Shown here one piece after another: positions 17,131 through 26,670 of a DNA stretch of 64,000 nt. The notes under the pieces were generated by a model. The model saw only the letters and a list, made by a program, of their open reading frames with translations, had not been told where the DNA came from and did not search any database. Location: positions 1,364,001-1,428,000 of the forward strand of contig NZ_PREV01000027.1 of assembly GCF_002959965.1 (NCBI RefSeq), given 5' to 3'. Both the position numbers and the translations under genes were made by a program. Each line of letters begins with the position of its first letter. The stretch's first letter is position 1. The stretch comes from Microbulbifer pacificus. GTDB lineage: Bacteria > Pseudomonadota > Gammaproteobacteria > Pseudomonadales > Cellvibrionaceae.

Positions 17131-18432
17131 TCACTTCAATTTGTAGCCGTGGCCAGTTCCCGCCTGCGGGTGCAGGTAGCGGTCGCGCAGGCGGGTCGAG
17201 CGGTTCACCAGAGACTGGGGCTTGCCATCAATCAGTACCAGCTCGGCGAAGCTGGTGACTTCCAGCGGATCACCACTCCACAGCACCAGGTCCGCCCGGC
17301 TGCCGGGCGCAAGCACACCGCCTTCCAGACCGAAAATGGTGGCGACATTGGCACTGATGGCTTTAACCCCTTCCTCATACGGAAGGCCGTAGGCCACCGC
17401 ATTACCGGCGCCCTGACGGGAGAGATAGCTATTGTGGGAACCGGCATAGCCCGGTCCGCTGATCGCCACGATGACGCCGGCTTTCTGCATCAGTGCCGCA
17501 TTGTCCAGTCGCGCGCCCAACTTCTCGAACGCATCGGGAGAATTGCCCAGTGCATCGATCACCACGGGCACCCGCGCGGCCGCAAGCTGATCCGCCACCA
17601 TCCAGCCTTCCGCAGCCCCTTGCACGATCAGCTTCAGGTTGTATTTTTTGCCCAGCGCCAGCACCTGCAGAATGTCGCTGGCGCGATTGGCACTGATCAG
17701 CAATGGTTGCTCACCCCTGATCAGCGGCTGCAACGCTTCGAGGTCCGCGATGGAAAAATCCAGATCCCGCCACTCCCCCTTGCGGATGGCCTCGCGGTTA
17801 CCGGCGTATTCCACCGCATCCTCCAGTGCACTTTCGATCTGCTCATACGCTCGCGCCCGGCTACCACCGGCCAGTTGCGCACCGTACTCACCGAAGTACA
17901 CCTTCTGCACCAGCCCAGTGCCGATGATACTGTCGAAGTCTCCAGTGAGACGGATGGCGAACCCCTGCCCCGCGAAGATTTTTTCCTCGCTGCCCGGTAC
18001 GACTACCGCCTGAGTGAGACCGCCAGCGCGGTTGAAGGGGATCAGAGTGGAGCGCGGGTTGTACGCCACCGAGGGATCAAAGCCTGCGCCGATGGAGGTA
18101 TCCTGTACTGCTCCGTCGTTGGTGGAAGCGGCGGCGCTGATCTCGGTCAGGCCCAGTTCGCTACTGGGTGCGATCAGACCGGGGGTCACCACCTTGCCGC
18201 GTCCGTCGATTATCAGATCCGCGCTCAGGTCTCCAAGGCGGTCTGCGATCTGTTCGATGCGCCCGTTGCGCACCAGCAGATCGGCAGATTCCAGCGTCCC
18301 CTGATCGGTCAGGGTGACGATCTTCGCGTCCTTGATCAGCACGGTCTGTGCCTGGGCACTCAATGCCAATCCGGAAAGTAGTGCCAGTGCCATCCGCGCA
18401 ATTCCGCGGGAACGAATATTCGTGCGATTCAT
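17131..18432 (-). CDS. Exported amidohydrolase-like protein lacking the metal-binding histidines
   Basis: 433 residues. Signal peptide to about Ala28. The fold is amidohydrolase: TVLIKDAKIVTL, a beta-sandwich N-terminus, then GRGKVVTPGLIAPSSE, and near the C-terminus GSRADLVLWSGDPLEV. The usual HxH after PGLID is absent (PGLIAPSSE, residues 84-92). The later histidine positions are also replaced, for example ISANRASD where the neighbour has VHNHCYRG, and VQGAAEGWM where it has FHHAVEAYK. It is therefore probably catalytically inactive or uses different chemistry. Its ATG overlaps the stop of the upstream amidohydrolase (ATGA), suggesting a partner subunit. Confidence 0.88.
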   Translation of the reverse strand: MNRTNIRSRGIARMALALLSGLALSAQAQTVLIKDAKIVTLTDQGTLESADLLVRNGRIEQIADRLGDLSADLIIDGRGKVVTPGLIAPSSELGLTEISAAASTNDGAVQDTSIGAGFDPSVAYNPRSTLIPFNRAGGLTQAVVVPGSEEKIFAGQGFAIRLTGDFDSIIGTGLVQKVYFGEYGAQLAGGSRARAYEQIESALEDAVEYAGNREAIRKGEWRDLDFSIADLEALQPLIRGEQPLLISANRASDILQVLALGKKYNLKLIVQGAAEGWMVADQLAAARVPVVIDALGNSPDAFEKLGARLDNAALMQKAGVIVAISGPGYAGSHNSYLSRQGAGNAVAYGLPYEEGVKAISANVATIFGLEGGVLAPGSRADLVLWSGDPLEVTSFAELVLIDGKPQSLVNRSTRLRDRYLHPQAGTGHGYKLK

Positions 18433-19889
18433 TGTGCACCTCCCTGCCCTTTAACACGACTCTCGGACAAGCGCTCACCTTCGGCGTCCATAATGCCCAA
18501 CTCAAAATCGCTGTAAGGCTGACGCTCGGGATTACTGCGGTCGTACATCAGGTTGCCGTCGATAAAGACCTTTTCGGCCTTGCTGTAAACGCTGAACGGA
18601 TTGCCAGACCACACCACCAGATCCGCCATCTTGCCCTTCTCCAGGCTGCCGGTGACCTCATCGATACCCAGCGCTTTCGCGGGATTGAGCGTCATCCAGG
18701 CCACCGCATGACGGGGTTCAATCGCGAAGCCGGCGCGCTGGCCGGCCACCATGGCCTTGGCGGTCTCCTCGTTCAGGTGTTGGATGCCGATTTCCGAATC
18801 CGAATGAATCATGCCGCAGGCCTTGGCCTGGTCGATGATGGCGAGGTTGGCCTCGGTCATATCGAACGCCTCGTGCTTGAAGCCCCACCAGTCGGCCCAG
18901 ACCGCCGCGCACACGTTGTTTTCCGCCAGCAGATCCGCCACCTTGTAGGCCTCTACCGCGTGGTGAAAGGCAGTGATCTGGAAGCCAAACTCCTTCGCCA
19001 CATCCATCATGATGGCCATTTCTTCACCGCGATAGCAGTGGTTGTGCACCAGAATTTCGCCATTCAGTACCCCCGCCAGAGTTTCCAGCTGCAGGTCGCG
19101 GTCCGGCGCTTCGCCGCCATTTTTCTTGTATTCGTCCCACTTGTGGCGGTAGGCCGCCGCGTCGATCCAGGCCTGGCGGTATCCGGCCACATTGCCCATC
19201 CGGGTGGAAGGCAGGGTTCCCTTGTCGCCGTATACCCGCTTGGGGTTTTCTCCGCAGGCCATTTTCAAACCGTAGGGCGCACCGGGGAATTTCATATCCT
19301 GCACACTGCGACCGGGTACGTTTTTCAGGGTTACGCCACGGCCGCCAAACAGGTTGGCGGACCCCGGAAGAATCTGCAGAGTGGTAACGCCACCGGCCAG
19401 CGCCAACGCAAACTGAGGATCCTGGGTCCACACAGAATGTTCCGCCCAGACCTGCGCCGTGTTGGGCGAGGTCATCTCGTTGCCGTCCTGAGACGACTCG
19501 ATGGAGGGTGCGGGATAATCACCGAGATGGGAGTGCACATCGATGATGCCCGGGGTCACCCATTTGCCGGCTCCCTCGACCACTATGCCTTTTTTCGGCG
19601 CCTTCAATCTTTCGCCGATGGCTGCAATCTTGCCATCCCGCAACAGGATGTCGGCATTGGTCAATTGCTCCCCCGTGCCGGTCAGTACCGTCGCGCCGCG
19701 AATCAGAACCGGTGCCGCCTCTTCGGCCTTGTAGGTGGACGGAAAGGCACTCTGCCGGGAAAAATCAGGCCCGTCGTTTTCCTTCTGTTTGTCGCCGCCG
19801 CAGGACACCAATGCTGCTACCAGCAGTGCGCCACCGGCCGCCCCCATCGCGCGCCGCGCGATGGTGTTTGAGTTCAGAGTGAACTGCAT
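18429..19889 (-). CDS. Amidohydrolase lipoprotein with intact metal site
   Basis: 486 residues. Lipoprotein signal with lipobox ALVSC (Cys30), then the imidazolonepropionase-like amidohydrolase fold: PGIIDVHSHLGD with HSH at 119-121, VHNHCYRG, TAFHHAVEAYK, and KGKMADLVVWSGNPF near the end. A GGAGGGGGG tract precedes ATG 19889. It would hydrolyse a cyclic amide, dipeptide or similar substrate in the periplasm. It is coupled by ATGA overlap to a second amidohydrolase-like gene without the metal ligands. The substrate cannot be deduced. Confidence 0.9.
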   Translation of the reverse strand: MQFTLNSNTIARRAMGAAGGALLVAALVSCGGDKQKENDGPDFSRQSAFPSTYKAEEAAPVLIRGATVLTGTGEQLTNADILLRDGKIAAIGERLKAPKKGIVVEGAGKWVTPGIIDVHSHLGDYPAPSIESSQDGNEMTSPNTAQVWAEHSVWTQDPQFALALAGGVTTLQILPGSANLFGGRGVTLKNVPGRSVQDMKFPGAPYGLKMACGENPKRVYGDKGTLPSTRMGNVAGYRQAWIDAAAYRHKWDEYKKNGGEAPDRDLQLETLAGVLNGEILVHNHCYRGEEMAIMMDVAKEFGFQITAFHHAVEAYKVADLLAENNVCAAVWADWWGFKHEAFDMTEANLAIIDQAKACGMIHSDSEIGIQHLNEETAKAMVAGQRAGFAIEPRHAVAWMTLNPAKALGIDEVTGSLEKGKMADLVVWSGNPFSVYSKAEKVFIDGNLMYDRSNPERQPYSDFELGIMDAEGERLSESRVKGQGGAQ

Positions 19890-20115
19890 CCCCCCTCCTT
19901 TCTATTGCTCTTGTCAGTAAGCCCCAGTGAAAACTCCGCCCATGCTAGCAGCAATTGGCCATTGCGCCAGCTACGGCAATTACCGACCAACCATGCAAAT
20001 TTTGACACAATTCGCCAAATGCAAATGACGACCCCTCCGGTCTGGGTGATTGGCTAGACAATCACCAAAAGCCATGTTGCAATCCCTGTTCTTTCCCGGG
20101 CTCCAGGATGGACCA

Positions 20116-21771
20116 ATGGAAAAACCAATAAATGCAGACGTAAAAGAGCCTGCACAGCAAAGCCGTCCGCCACCCAGCGATCAGGGCTCTCTCGAGGTGT
20201 ATGAGGCGCTCCGCAAAAGCGAAGAGCGGTATCGGGAGCTGGTGGAGCACGCCAATTCCATCATCCTGCGCTGGGACAAAAGTGGCGTAGTCACCTTCTT
20301 CAATGAATATGCGCAGAATTTCTTCGGGTTTGCCGAAGACGAGATTATCGGCCGACATGTCATCGGCACCATTGTGCCGGAAAATGAAAGCACCGGCCGC
20401 GATCTCCGCCCACTGATGGAGCACATCAGCAACTATCCGGAAGAACATCGCTACAACGTCAACGAAAACATTACCAAGAACGGCACGCGGGTCTGGATAG
20501 CCTGGACCAATAAGGTGCTGACCGATGATCGTGGTGAAACCATCGGTGTACTGAGCATCGGCAGTGATATCACCAAGCAGCGGCTACTGGAAGAAGAGCT
20601 CCGTCAGGCCCAGAAGATGCAGGCCATCGGTGAGTTGGCCGGAGGCATCGCCCACGATTTTAACAATATGATTCACGGTATCGCCGGGTTTGCGGAGGTC
20701 ATCCACCAGACCACCTTTGATACCAGGATCGCAGAGTACGCCAGTCAGATTCTCACTACCGCGCACCACGCCGCGGAACTGACCAAACAACTGCTCACCT
20801 TCGCCCGCAAAGGCTCCTACCAACTCCGTGACTGCAACACACACGACATCGTGCGCGACGTCTGCGCCATGCTCGCGCGCACCATCGACCGCCGCATTAT
20901 CATCAGGCAACAACTGAACGCCGGGCGGCCACACGTCAAAGGCGACTCCGCGCAATTGAAAAGCGCACTGCTGAATCTCGGTATCAATGCCAAAGACGCA
21001 ATGCCCGCAGGTGGTGAGCTGGTGTTCAGCACGTGCAATGAAATCATTGAGACCGCGACCTCCATTTGCGATTTCCAACTGGAACCGGGGCAGTATCTGC
21101 GCATTACCGTCAGCGACAGCGGCATGGGTATGACCGAAGAGGTGCGCCGGCGAATCTTCGAGCCCTTCTTCACCACCAAAGTCAGTGGCCGCGGCGCCGG
21201 CCTCGGGCTGGCGGCTGTCTACGGCACCACGCACCTACACAAAGGCGCAATCCAATGCCGCTCGGCCGCCGGCAAAGGCAGTTGTTTTGACCTGTATCTG
21301 CCGATCACTCTCGACTGCAGCAAGCATCTGAAAAGCAAACCGCAGAAGACCACCGTGCAAGAACGCAGCATCCGCATGATGGTGGTGGACGACGAGGCGA
21401 TTGTGCGCAGTTATTCCAAAGCCCTGTTTGAAATGCACGGCCACAAGGTGGAAACCTTCGGCACCGCGGCGGAAGCCATCGAATTTTATGCTGATAACTT
21501 TCCGGAAATTGATCTTGTATTGCTGGACATGATCATGCCGCAAATGGATGGACAACAACTGTTCGCGGAACTGAAAAGAATTAATCCAGGGATCAAAGCC
21601 TTGCTGGCAACGGGCTACAGTGTGGAAAGCAAGGTGCAGGACATTCTGGCGGACGGGATTCTCGACTGCATCAGAAAGCCGTTCACCTACGACCAACTAC
21701 AGCGGAAAATTTCAGTAATGCTCGCCAATGGCGACCTCACGCTGGAGGGGGAAACGAGGGAAGTCTGGTAA
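20116..21771 (+). CDS. Hybrid sensor histidine kinase (PAS - HisKA - HATPase - receiver)
   Basis: 551 residues from ATG 20116, chosen because AGGA sits 8 nt upstream; the frame is open to a TTG at 20050 and an ATG at 20074 without ribosome sites. PAS domain about 32-155 ([17 protein letters not shown] to IGSDITKQR). Phospho-acceptor His180 is in GGIAHDFNN. The N box is [13 protein letters not shown] near 286-298, with DSGMGM (334-339) and GRGAGLGLA after it. The C-terminal receiver is at about 419-540 with Asp425/Asp426 and phospho-Asp471 (LLDMIMP). No TM segment, so a cytoplasmic sensor. No partner response regulator is adjacent; output must be elsewhere. Confidence 0.92.
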   Translation: MEKPINADVKEPAQQSRPPPSDQGSLEVYEALRKSEERYRELVEHANSIILRWDKSGVVTFFNEYAQNFFGFAEDEIIGRHVIGTIVPENESTGRDLRPLMEHISNYPEEHRYNVNENITKNGTRVWIAWTNKVLTDDRGETIGVLSIGSDITKQRLLEEELRQAQKMQAIGELAGGIAHDFNNMIHGIAGFAEVIHQTTFDTRIAEYASQILTTAHHAAELTKQLLTFARKGSYQLRDCNTHDIVRDVCAMLARTIDRRIIIRQQLNAGRPHVKGDSAQLKSALLNLGINAKDAMPAGGELVFSTCNEIIETATSICDFQLEPGQYLRITVSDSGMGMTEEVRRRIFEPFFTTKVSGRGAGLGLAAVYGTTHLHKGAIQCRSAAGKGSCFDLYLPITLDCSKHLKSKPQKTTVQERSIRMMVVDDEAIVRSYSKALFEMHGHKVETFGTAAEAIEFYADNFPEIDLVLLDMIMPQMDGQQLFAELKRINPGIKALLATGYSVESKVQDILADGILDCIRKPFTYDQLQRKISVMLANGDLTLEGETREVW

Positions 21772-21802
21772 ATATCGGCCGCGACCATACCCGGCTGCGG
21801 AT

Positions 21803-22141
21803 TCAGTAGTGCAGGATTTTGATAATACGTTCGCCGCTGTCGCACTCCCCCACCACCTCCGGCTCAGAGAGTAACGACCCCACCTGTACCACCTTGTTGG
21901 ACGGGTAGGATACAAAACAGGCGAAGTTGAAGTTCACCGCCCAGTTACAGCGAAGCAACCCATCGTCCTTTTCCAGGAAACGTTCCTGACAAAATGCCAG
22001 GCTCGGACTCTGGCCCGCCTGCTGTTGCTGACCACTTTCCACCGTCTGCGACACCGCGGCACCAGAGATCGCGCAGCCGATCACCGCAAAGGTGATCGCA
22101 ACAAGGAAAGTTGATCCGGAGCAGAAGGTCCAACGCTTCAT
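21803..22141 (-). CDS. Small exported or lipid-anchored protein of unknown function
   Basis: 112 residues, no family recognised. N-terminal signal (about 1-31) with a possible lipobox VIGC (Cys23). A Gln-rich patch (QQQQAGQ) is followed by four further cysteines (FCQERFL, LRCNWAV, NFACFVS, GECDSG) that could form two disulfides in the periplasm. ATG 22141 is preceded by AGGTGAT. It is convergent with the hybrid kinase gene, with 31 bp between the stops. Confidence 0.6.
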   Translation of the reverse strand: MKRWTFCSGSTFLVAITFAVIGCAISGAAVSQTVESGQQQQAGQSPSLAFCQERFLEKDDGLLRCNWAVNFNFACFVSYPSNKVVQVGSLLSEPEVVGECDSGERIIKILHY

Positions 22142-22311
22142 ATCACCTGTACTCGCGCAATCATTACCACTACCTAAAAGCCTAGCAGCTGTGGCGCCTC
22201 TTTCCCCGCTATAATTGACCTGCCAGTCTCGCGCGCCGCTGCTATCATGCGCCCCCGTTTCCGTTGTTTACCTTACCCACTTTCTACCGACGGCTCCGAA
22301 CAGACAGATCC

Positions 22312-22695
22312 ATGCTCCAACTCTGCCCCTGCTGCTCCCATAAGCCCTTCACCCAATGCTGCGGCCTGTACCTCTCCGGCCAGACCTACCCCAGCACCGC
22401 CGAGAACCTGATGCGCAGCCGCTTTACCGCCTACGCAACCGGCAACCTGGCTTACCTGCGCAAGAGCTGGCACCCGGACACCTGCCCGGATCTGCGCGCC
22501 GACGACCTCACCACCGACTGGTGCCGGCTGGAGATCATTAAAAGCAAACAGGGACTGAAAACGTCCATCGTCGAGTTCAGAGCCTGGTACCGCGACGGTG
22601 CGGGCAATAGTGAGTCGGCACTGCACGAAATTTCCCTGTTCAAGCAGTACAAGAAGCGCTGGGTATATGTGGAGCCCCTCAGTGACTGGCCCTGA
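22312..22695 (+). CDS. YchJ/UPF0225 family protein with SEC-C-type zinc motif
   Basis: 127 residues. CPCCSHKPFTQCCGLYL at the N-terminus is the SEC-C-like zinc motif of the YchJ family. The rest is the NTF2-like YchJ domain: AENLMRSRFTAY, ATGNLAYLRKSWHP, WCRLEIIKSKQG, FRAWYRDG and HEISLFKQYKKRWVYVE. ATG 22312 gives the standard YchJ N-terminus; the ribosome site is weak. It is followed by a pseudouridine synthase gene starting 19 bp after its stop, so the two are probably cotranscribed. Function of YchJ is not established. Confidence 0.9.
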   Translation: MLQLCPCCSHKPFTQCCGLYLSGQTYPSTAENLMRSRFTAYATGNLAYLRKSWHPDTCPDLRADDLTTDWCRLEIIKSKQGLKTSIVEFRAWYRDGAGNSESALHEISLFKQYKKRWVYVEPLSDWP

Positions 22696-22714
22696 CAATG
22701 CCGTTCCGAAAGAA

Positions 22715-23467
22715 ATGCCGGAGCTGATTTTTGAAGACGAATACCTCGTCGCCGCCTACAAACCCGAAGGCTGGCTGGTGCACCGCTCGGACATAGACCG
22801 CCACGAAACACGTATCCTGTTGCAGACGCTGCGGGATCTCACCGGTTGCCACCTCTTTCCCGTTCACCGCCTGGACAAACCCACCTCCGGTGTCATCATA
22901 TTTGCGAAAAGCAGTGACGTGGCCGCGCGCTTGCAGGCGCAACTCGACAGCGATTCCGCCATCAAGCAATACCTCGCGGTATGCCGCGGATATTGCCCGG
23001 AACAGGCTGTTATCGATTATCCACTTCCCCCGGTGGCGGACTTCAAGCACCAGCGCAAGCGCCCCAAGAGCGACCTCCCCCGCCAGGAGGCCATCACCCG
23101 TTACCGCCGCCTCGCCACCGTGGAACTGCCTTTCGAAGTCGACCGCTATCCAAGCAGCCGTTACTCACTGGTGGAAGTGGAACTGGTCACCGGTCGCCGC
23201 CACCAGATCCGGCGGCACTTCAAGCACATCCATCACCCGCTGATCGGCTGCCCCAAATACGGCAAGTCCACCCACAATCGCTTCTTCGCGGAACAGCTGC
23301 AGTGTGCGAGACTGCTGCTTCACGCATACCGGTTGCACCTGCAGCACCCGGTCACCGAGGTACCGCTCGAATTGCGGGCCAACCCACGGGGTTGCTTTGT
23401 TGCACTGATGCAACAGTTCGGATGGGCGCTGCCCGAGGCGCCCGCCCCCGCACAACACCGGCCCTGA
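22715..23467 (+). CDS. truC: RluA-family pseudouridine synthase, TruC type
   Basis: 250 residues. The catalytic Asp54 lies in HRLDKPTSG. Other family motifs are GWLVHRS near residue 20, KQYLAVCRG, GRRHQIRRHFKHI and HHPLIGCPKYG. The short length without an S4 domain and the LVHRSDIDRHET segment are typical of TruC, which modifies U65 in tRNA; RluA-type specificity for rRNA cannot be excluded by eye. ATG 22715 is chosen for its family-like start (PELIFEDEYLVAAYKPEG). Confidence 0.85.
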   Translation: MPELIFEDEYLVAAYKPEGWLVHRSDIDRHETRILLQTLRDLTGCHLFPVHRLDKPTSGVIIFAKSSDVAARLQAQLDSDSAIKQYLAVCRGYCPEQAVIDYPLPPVADFKHQRKRPKSDLPRQEAITRYRRLATVELPFEVDRYPSSRYSLVEVELVTGRRHQIRRHFKHIHHPLIGCPKYGKSTHNRFFAEQLQCARLLLHAYRLHLQHPVTEVPLELRANPRGCFVALMQQFGWALPEAPAPAQHRP

Positions 23468-23526
23468 TCGCCCAATCACTGACAACCACAGCCGCAAATA
23501 CGGCACAGCAACGGAATCGTTACGGC

Positions 23527-25410
23527 ATGACAGCTACCAGATCCGCCCACGCCAATTACTCCCACCGCCGAAAGCCCGCCAGCGTGCGATTGCGTGCGGC
23601 CGTGTTCGCCGGGCTGAGTGCGTTCGCACTCTCTGCAACCGCTGCCGATAGAGAAGCCGGACTCACAGCACCGCTGCCACCCTTATTGCCATGGAAGGGT
23701 CAATCGGAGTCCCTCATTGTCACCCGAGGCGACTGGATAACCCCCGCCGAGGCCACAAACTTCGCCACCACCCCGGATTACGAAACCACCCGCGTCTTTG
23801 CGCAAAAGCTCGCCGCCGCGAGTCCGGACATCCAGGTACAGGATATCGGCAACGCCGCCAGCGGTCGTGCCATCCAGCTCATTACTCTGAGCGCCGGCGG
23901 CAGCGACCCACGCACCAATGGCAAGCCCACACTGTTGGCCCAGGCCGGTATTCATTCCGGTGAGATTGACGGCAAAGATGCGAGCTTCATGCTGCTGCGC
24001 GATTACGTTACCGGCAACGCCGAACTGCGCGCACTCATCGAGAAGGTCAATCTTCTGGTTATTCCTATCCTCAACGTGGACGGGCACGAGCGTGCCGGAC
24101 TCTATTCCCGCATGAACCAGCGCGGTCCCAACAACGCGGGCTGGCGCACCAACGGCAACAATCTCAACCTGAACCGCGACTACACCAAGCTGGACACCCC
24201 GGAACTGCGCGCGGTGATGGACATCATCAACGACTATCAACCGGAGCTGTATCTGGATATCCACGTCACCGACGGCGAGGACTATCAGTACGACATCACC
24301 TACGGCTACAACGGCGCATTTGCCAGTGATTCACCGGCGATCGCCCAATGGCTGGAACAACATTTCCAGGGTGACGTGGACGCCGCGCTGAGCGCCGCCG
24401 GACATATCCCCGGCCCGCTGGTATTTGGCGTCAACAGCAAAGAATTCTCCGATGGTGTCAGCCACTGGACCGCAAGCCCGCGTTTCTCCAATGGCCTCGG
24501 TGACTTGCGCCATACCCCGACGGTACTGATTGAAAACCACTCCCTAAAACCCTTCCGCCAGCGGGTGCTTGGCACTTACGTATTCATCAAGGCCGCGCTC
24601 AATACCCTCGCGGAAAAAGGCGATGCCCTCACCACCGCGATCCAAAGCGACCAAAAGCGCCGTCCACAAAACCAGGTGCTGGCCTGGCGCGCCAGCGAAA
24701 CCCCGGACCTTACGGTCTATGCCGAAAAACCCTTCAAAGGTATCGACTACGAGAAGCGCCCCAACCGCATCAGCGGCACCGAAGAGGTGGTGTGGCTCGG
24801 CAAGGCCAAGGACTATCTGAACCTGCCGGTGTACCGGGATGAAATAAAAGCTATCGAAGTGCAAGTACCCAAGGCGTTCTATATCCCGCGCCACGAAGAC
24901 CTGGTGATTTCCAGACTCAAAGCCCACGGCATAGCAATCAGCGCAGCGGAACTCGGCAAGACACAAAACCACAGCACACCGCTCACCCAGTTCACCGTGC
25001 AGGCACACGAGTTTGCCAAGGTGCCATTTGAAGGCCACTTCCGAGTGGAAGGACAGTTCACCGAAAAACCCGTGCAGGTCGACCTGAACAATTACGTCAA
25101 AGTCAGCACGGATCAGCCCCTCGGACTACTGGCCACCGCACTCCTCGACCCGCGCGGCCCGGATTCCTTTTTTCAGTGGGGATTCTTCAACCAGATCTTC
25201 CAGCGTACAGAATATGCTGAGGCCTACGCCCTGGTGCCGCTGGCAGAAAAGGTGCTGGCCTTTGACGCCAAAGTGAAAGGCGAATTTGAAAAGCGGCTGC
25301 AGGACAAAGCCTTCGCCGATGACCCCGCCGCACGCCTGAATTTTTTCTACCTGCGCAGCCCCTACTACGACCAGCAGTACCTGAAGTATCCGGTGTTGAT
25401 GCAATACTGA
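23527..25410 (+). CDS. Exported M14 family zinc carboxypeptidase
   Basis: 627 residues from ATG 23527. Signal peptide with a long basic n-region, cleaved near Ala40 (SATAA). The M14 domain is in the first half: zinc ligands His143 and Glu146 (GIHSGEIDGK) and His246 (LYLDIHVTDG), with substrate-binding RTNGNNLNLNRDY between them. The C-terminal ~300 residues are a family-specific extension. It belongs to the large bacterial M14 proteins, probably periplasmic peptidases, rather than to gut carboxypeptidase A. It follows truC by 59 bp. Confidence 0.9.
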   Translation: MTATRSAHANYSHRRKPASVRLRAAVFAGLSAFALSATAADREAGLTAPLPPLLPWKGQSESLIVTRGDWITPAEATNFATTPDYETTRVFAQKLAAASPDIQVQDIGNAASGRAIQLITLSAGGSDPRTNGKPTLLAQAGIHSGEIDGKDASFMLLRDYVTGNAELRALIEKVNLLVIPILNVDGHERAGLYSRMNQRGPNNAGWRTNGNNLNLNRDYTKLDTPELRAVMDIINDYQPELYLDIHVTDGEDYQYDITYGYNGAFASDSPAIAQWLEQHFQGDVDAALSAAGHIPGPLVFGVNSKEFSDGVSHWTASPRFSNGLGDLRHTPTVLIENHSLKPFRQRVLGTYVFIKAALNTLAEKGDALTTAIQSDQKRRPQNQVLAWRASETPDLTVYAEKPFKGIDYEKRPNRISGTEEVVWLGKAKDYLNLPVYRDEIKAIEVQVPKAFYIPRHEDLVISRLKAHGIAISAAELGKTQNHSTPLTQFTVQAHEFAKVPFEGHFRVEGQFTEKPVQVDLNNYVKVSTDQPLGLLATALLDPRGPDSFFQWGFFNQIFQRTEYAEAYALVPLAEKVLAFDAKVKGEFEKRLQDKAFADDPAARLNFFYLRSPYYDQQYLKYPVLMQY

Positions 25411-25463
25411 TCAGCATTTTGCATGCGGGAATGGATGGATTTGAGAAAAAATTCAGAAATCGC

Positions 25464-25492
25464 TTGACTCACCCGCCCGCAATCCATATTGT
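25464..25492 (+). promoter_or_regulatory. Promoter of tRNA-Arg
   Basis: TTGACT (25464-25469), 17 bp, TATTGT (25487-25492), followed by a GC-rich start region (TCGCACCCC) typical of stringently controlled stable RNA promoters. It ends 12 bp before the tRNA. Confidence 0.72.
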
Positions 25493-25504
25493 TCGCACCC
25501 CAAC

Positions 25505-25581
25505 GCACTCGTAGCTCAGCTGGATAGAGTACTCGGCTACGAACCGAGCGGTCGGAGGTTCGAATCCTCCCGAGTGCGCCA
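25505..25581 (+). tRNA. tRNA-Arg (anticodon ACG)
   Basis: 77 nt with encoded CCA. Acceptor GCACTCG pairs CGAGTGC, D-arm AGCTCAGCTGGATAGAG, anticodon stem CTCGG / CCGAG with loop CTACGAA giving ACG (inosine-modified by TadA to read CGU/CGC/CGA), and T-arm GGAGGTTCGAATCCTCC. Confidence 0.97.
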
Positions 25582-25584
25582 TAC

Positions 25585-25618
25585 AAAAAAGCCCGATCCG
25601 AAAGGATCGGGCTTTTTT
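25585..25618 (+). terminator. Terminator of tRNA-Arg
   Basis: GCCCGATCC (25591-25599) / GGATCGGGC (25604-25612) followed by six T. The A-run on the left makes it potentially bidirectional, so it may also stop the DoxX operon. Confidence 0.92.
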
Positions 25619-25775
25619 GTATGGCAAATTCGGGCGGTGGACGAACCTCCCGGTTCGATCAACTCGCGCAGCGAGTTGAGACCGAGCGCGAGCGAGCCCG
25701 CAGGGTCAAAAAACACCTTAGCGTTTTTTTGAGTCCATCCTCCCACTGCCCTCTCCGCCCTCATCCGCTCAACAC

Positions 25776-26141
25776 TTAGTGTGGTTTGAGCACCAACCGT
25801 CCATAAGCGATAAACGCACAAACCGCGGCGACAACCAGCCAGTAAACTACCGAACTGTAACCAGCCTCCCCCGAAGCAAAGTGCAGCGCACAGAACAGCA
25901 ACATCTCCAAGGCAATCAGCACCGCGGCGATCGGCACGAGGACTGTCAGGGGTTTATAAAATGCCGGGAGTATCAGGCATAAACTCAGGACCAGCTCCAC
26001 AACCCCCAGCGCCACCCACATCCCGTGAGGAATCGCACTGAGGGACGGCACACTTTGCTCCGCATTGGAAAATTTCCATACCGCACCGGTCGCCGTGTGC
26101 AGCGCGAGAAGCACCTGAAGAACCCACAGGAAAATATTCAT
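25776..26141 (-). CDS. DoxX-like small membrane protein
   Basis: 121 residues with four hydrophobic helices (about 3-20, 40-60, 65-85, 95-115), matching the DoxX/DoxX-like family: LQVLLALHTATGAVWKF and GVVELVLSLCLILPAF. ATG 26141 has GGAGAG 3-4 nt upstream. It is the last gene of an ArsR - SRPBCC - DoxX operon. Some DoxX proteins are quinone-related subunits, but for this short type the role is unknown. Confidence 0.82.
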   Translation of the reverse strand: MNIFLWVLQVLLALHTATGAVWKFSNAEQSVPSLSAIPHGMWVALGVVELVLSLCLILPAFYKPLTVLVPIAAVLIALEMLLFCALHFASGEAGYSSVVYWLVVAAVCAFIAYGRLVLKPH

Positions 26142-26199
26142 TTTCTCTCCATTTATGTTTAAATATTCACCAAAATCACCGACCGACCTATAACGTCGA

Positions 26200-26652
26200 T
26201 CACAGACGCTCCAGAATTCCATCCAGTGCAGAGAAGAAGTTCCTCCAGCCGATCTTCGCTCCCTGATAGGCCTGTTTTTGATCTGGCCGGAATCCACACT
26301 GTTCCATGCGCAACCGTGTGCCGGTGTTGGTGGGCGTGAGCGTAAACGTCACCACACTCTCCAGGTTGAAATCCGGATTCTCGTGAGGAAAGTTCCAGGT
26401 GTAGGAAAGACGTTCGTTCACTTCCACCACCAGCACCTCACAGTTCAGCACTCCCCCCCACTCGCCATGAAGATTGAAGTGATGCCCCTGCACCGGCTGA
26501 AAATCATTTTTCATCAGCCACGCTTCGATAAGATGCGGCTGAGTCAGCGCGCGCCACAGTTTTTCCGGCGGATAGGGAAACTCCCGCTCGACAATCACAG
26601 AGCGCTTATCACTGACAGGTCTACTTAGCGATATATTCATTGCTTCACTCAT
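26200..26652 (-). CDS. SRPBCC (AHSA1-like START) domain protein
   Basis: 150 residues, one START/AHSA1 domain: VEREFPYPPEKLWRALTQPHLIEAWLM, LNCEVLVVEVNERLSYTW, VTFTLTPTNTGTRLRMEQCGF. These small beta-barrels with a long helix bind hydrophobic ligands. It lies 18 bp after an ArsR gene and before a DoxX gene, a widely seen operon combination. A second ATG four codons in is an alternative start. No enzymatic role can be assigned. Confidence 0.9.
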   Translation of the reverse strand: MSEAMNISLSRPVSDKRSVIVEREFPYPPEKLWRALTQPHLIEAWLMKNDFQPVQGHHFNLHGEWGGVLNCEVLVVEVNERLSYTWNFPHENPDFNLESVVTFTLTPTNTGTRLRMEQCGFRPDQKQAYQGAKIGWRNFFSALDGILERL

Positions 26653-26670
26653 TACTTTACCCAGCTTCCG

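Noticed and set aside
25537..25821. Frame containing TREDSNLRPLGS beside tRNA-Arg
   Set aside because: This is the familiar spurious translation of tRNA-flanking DNA; it reads through the terminator and antisense tRNA.
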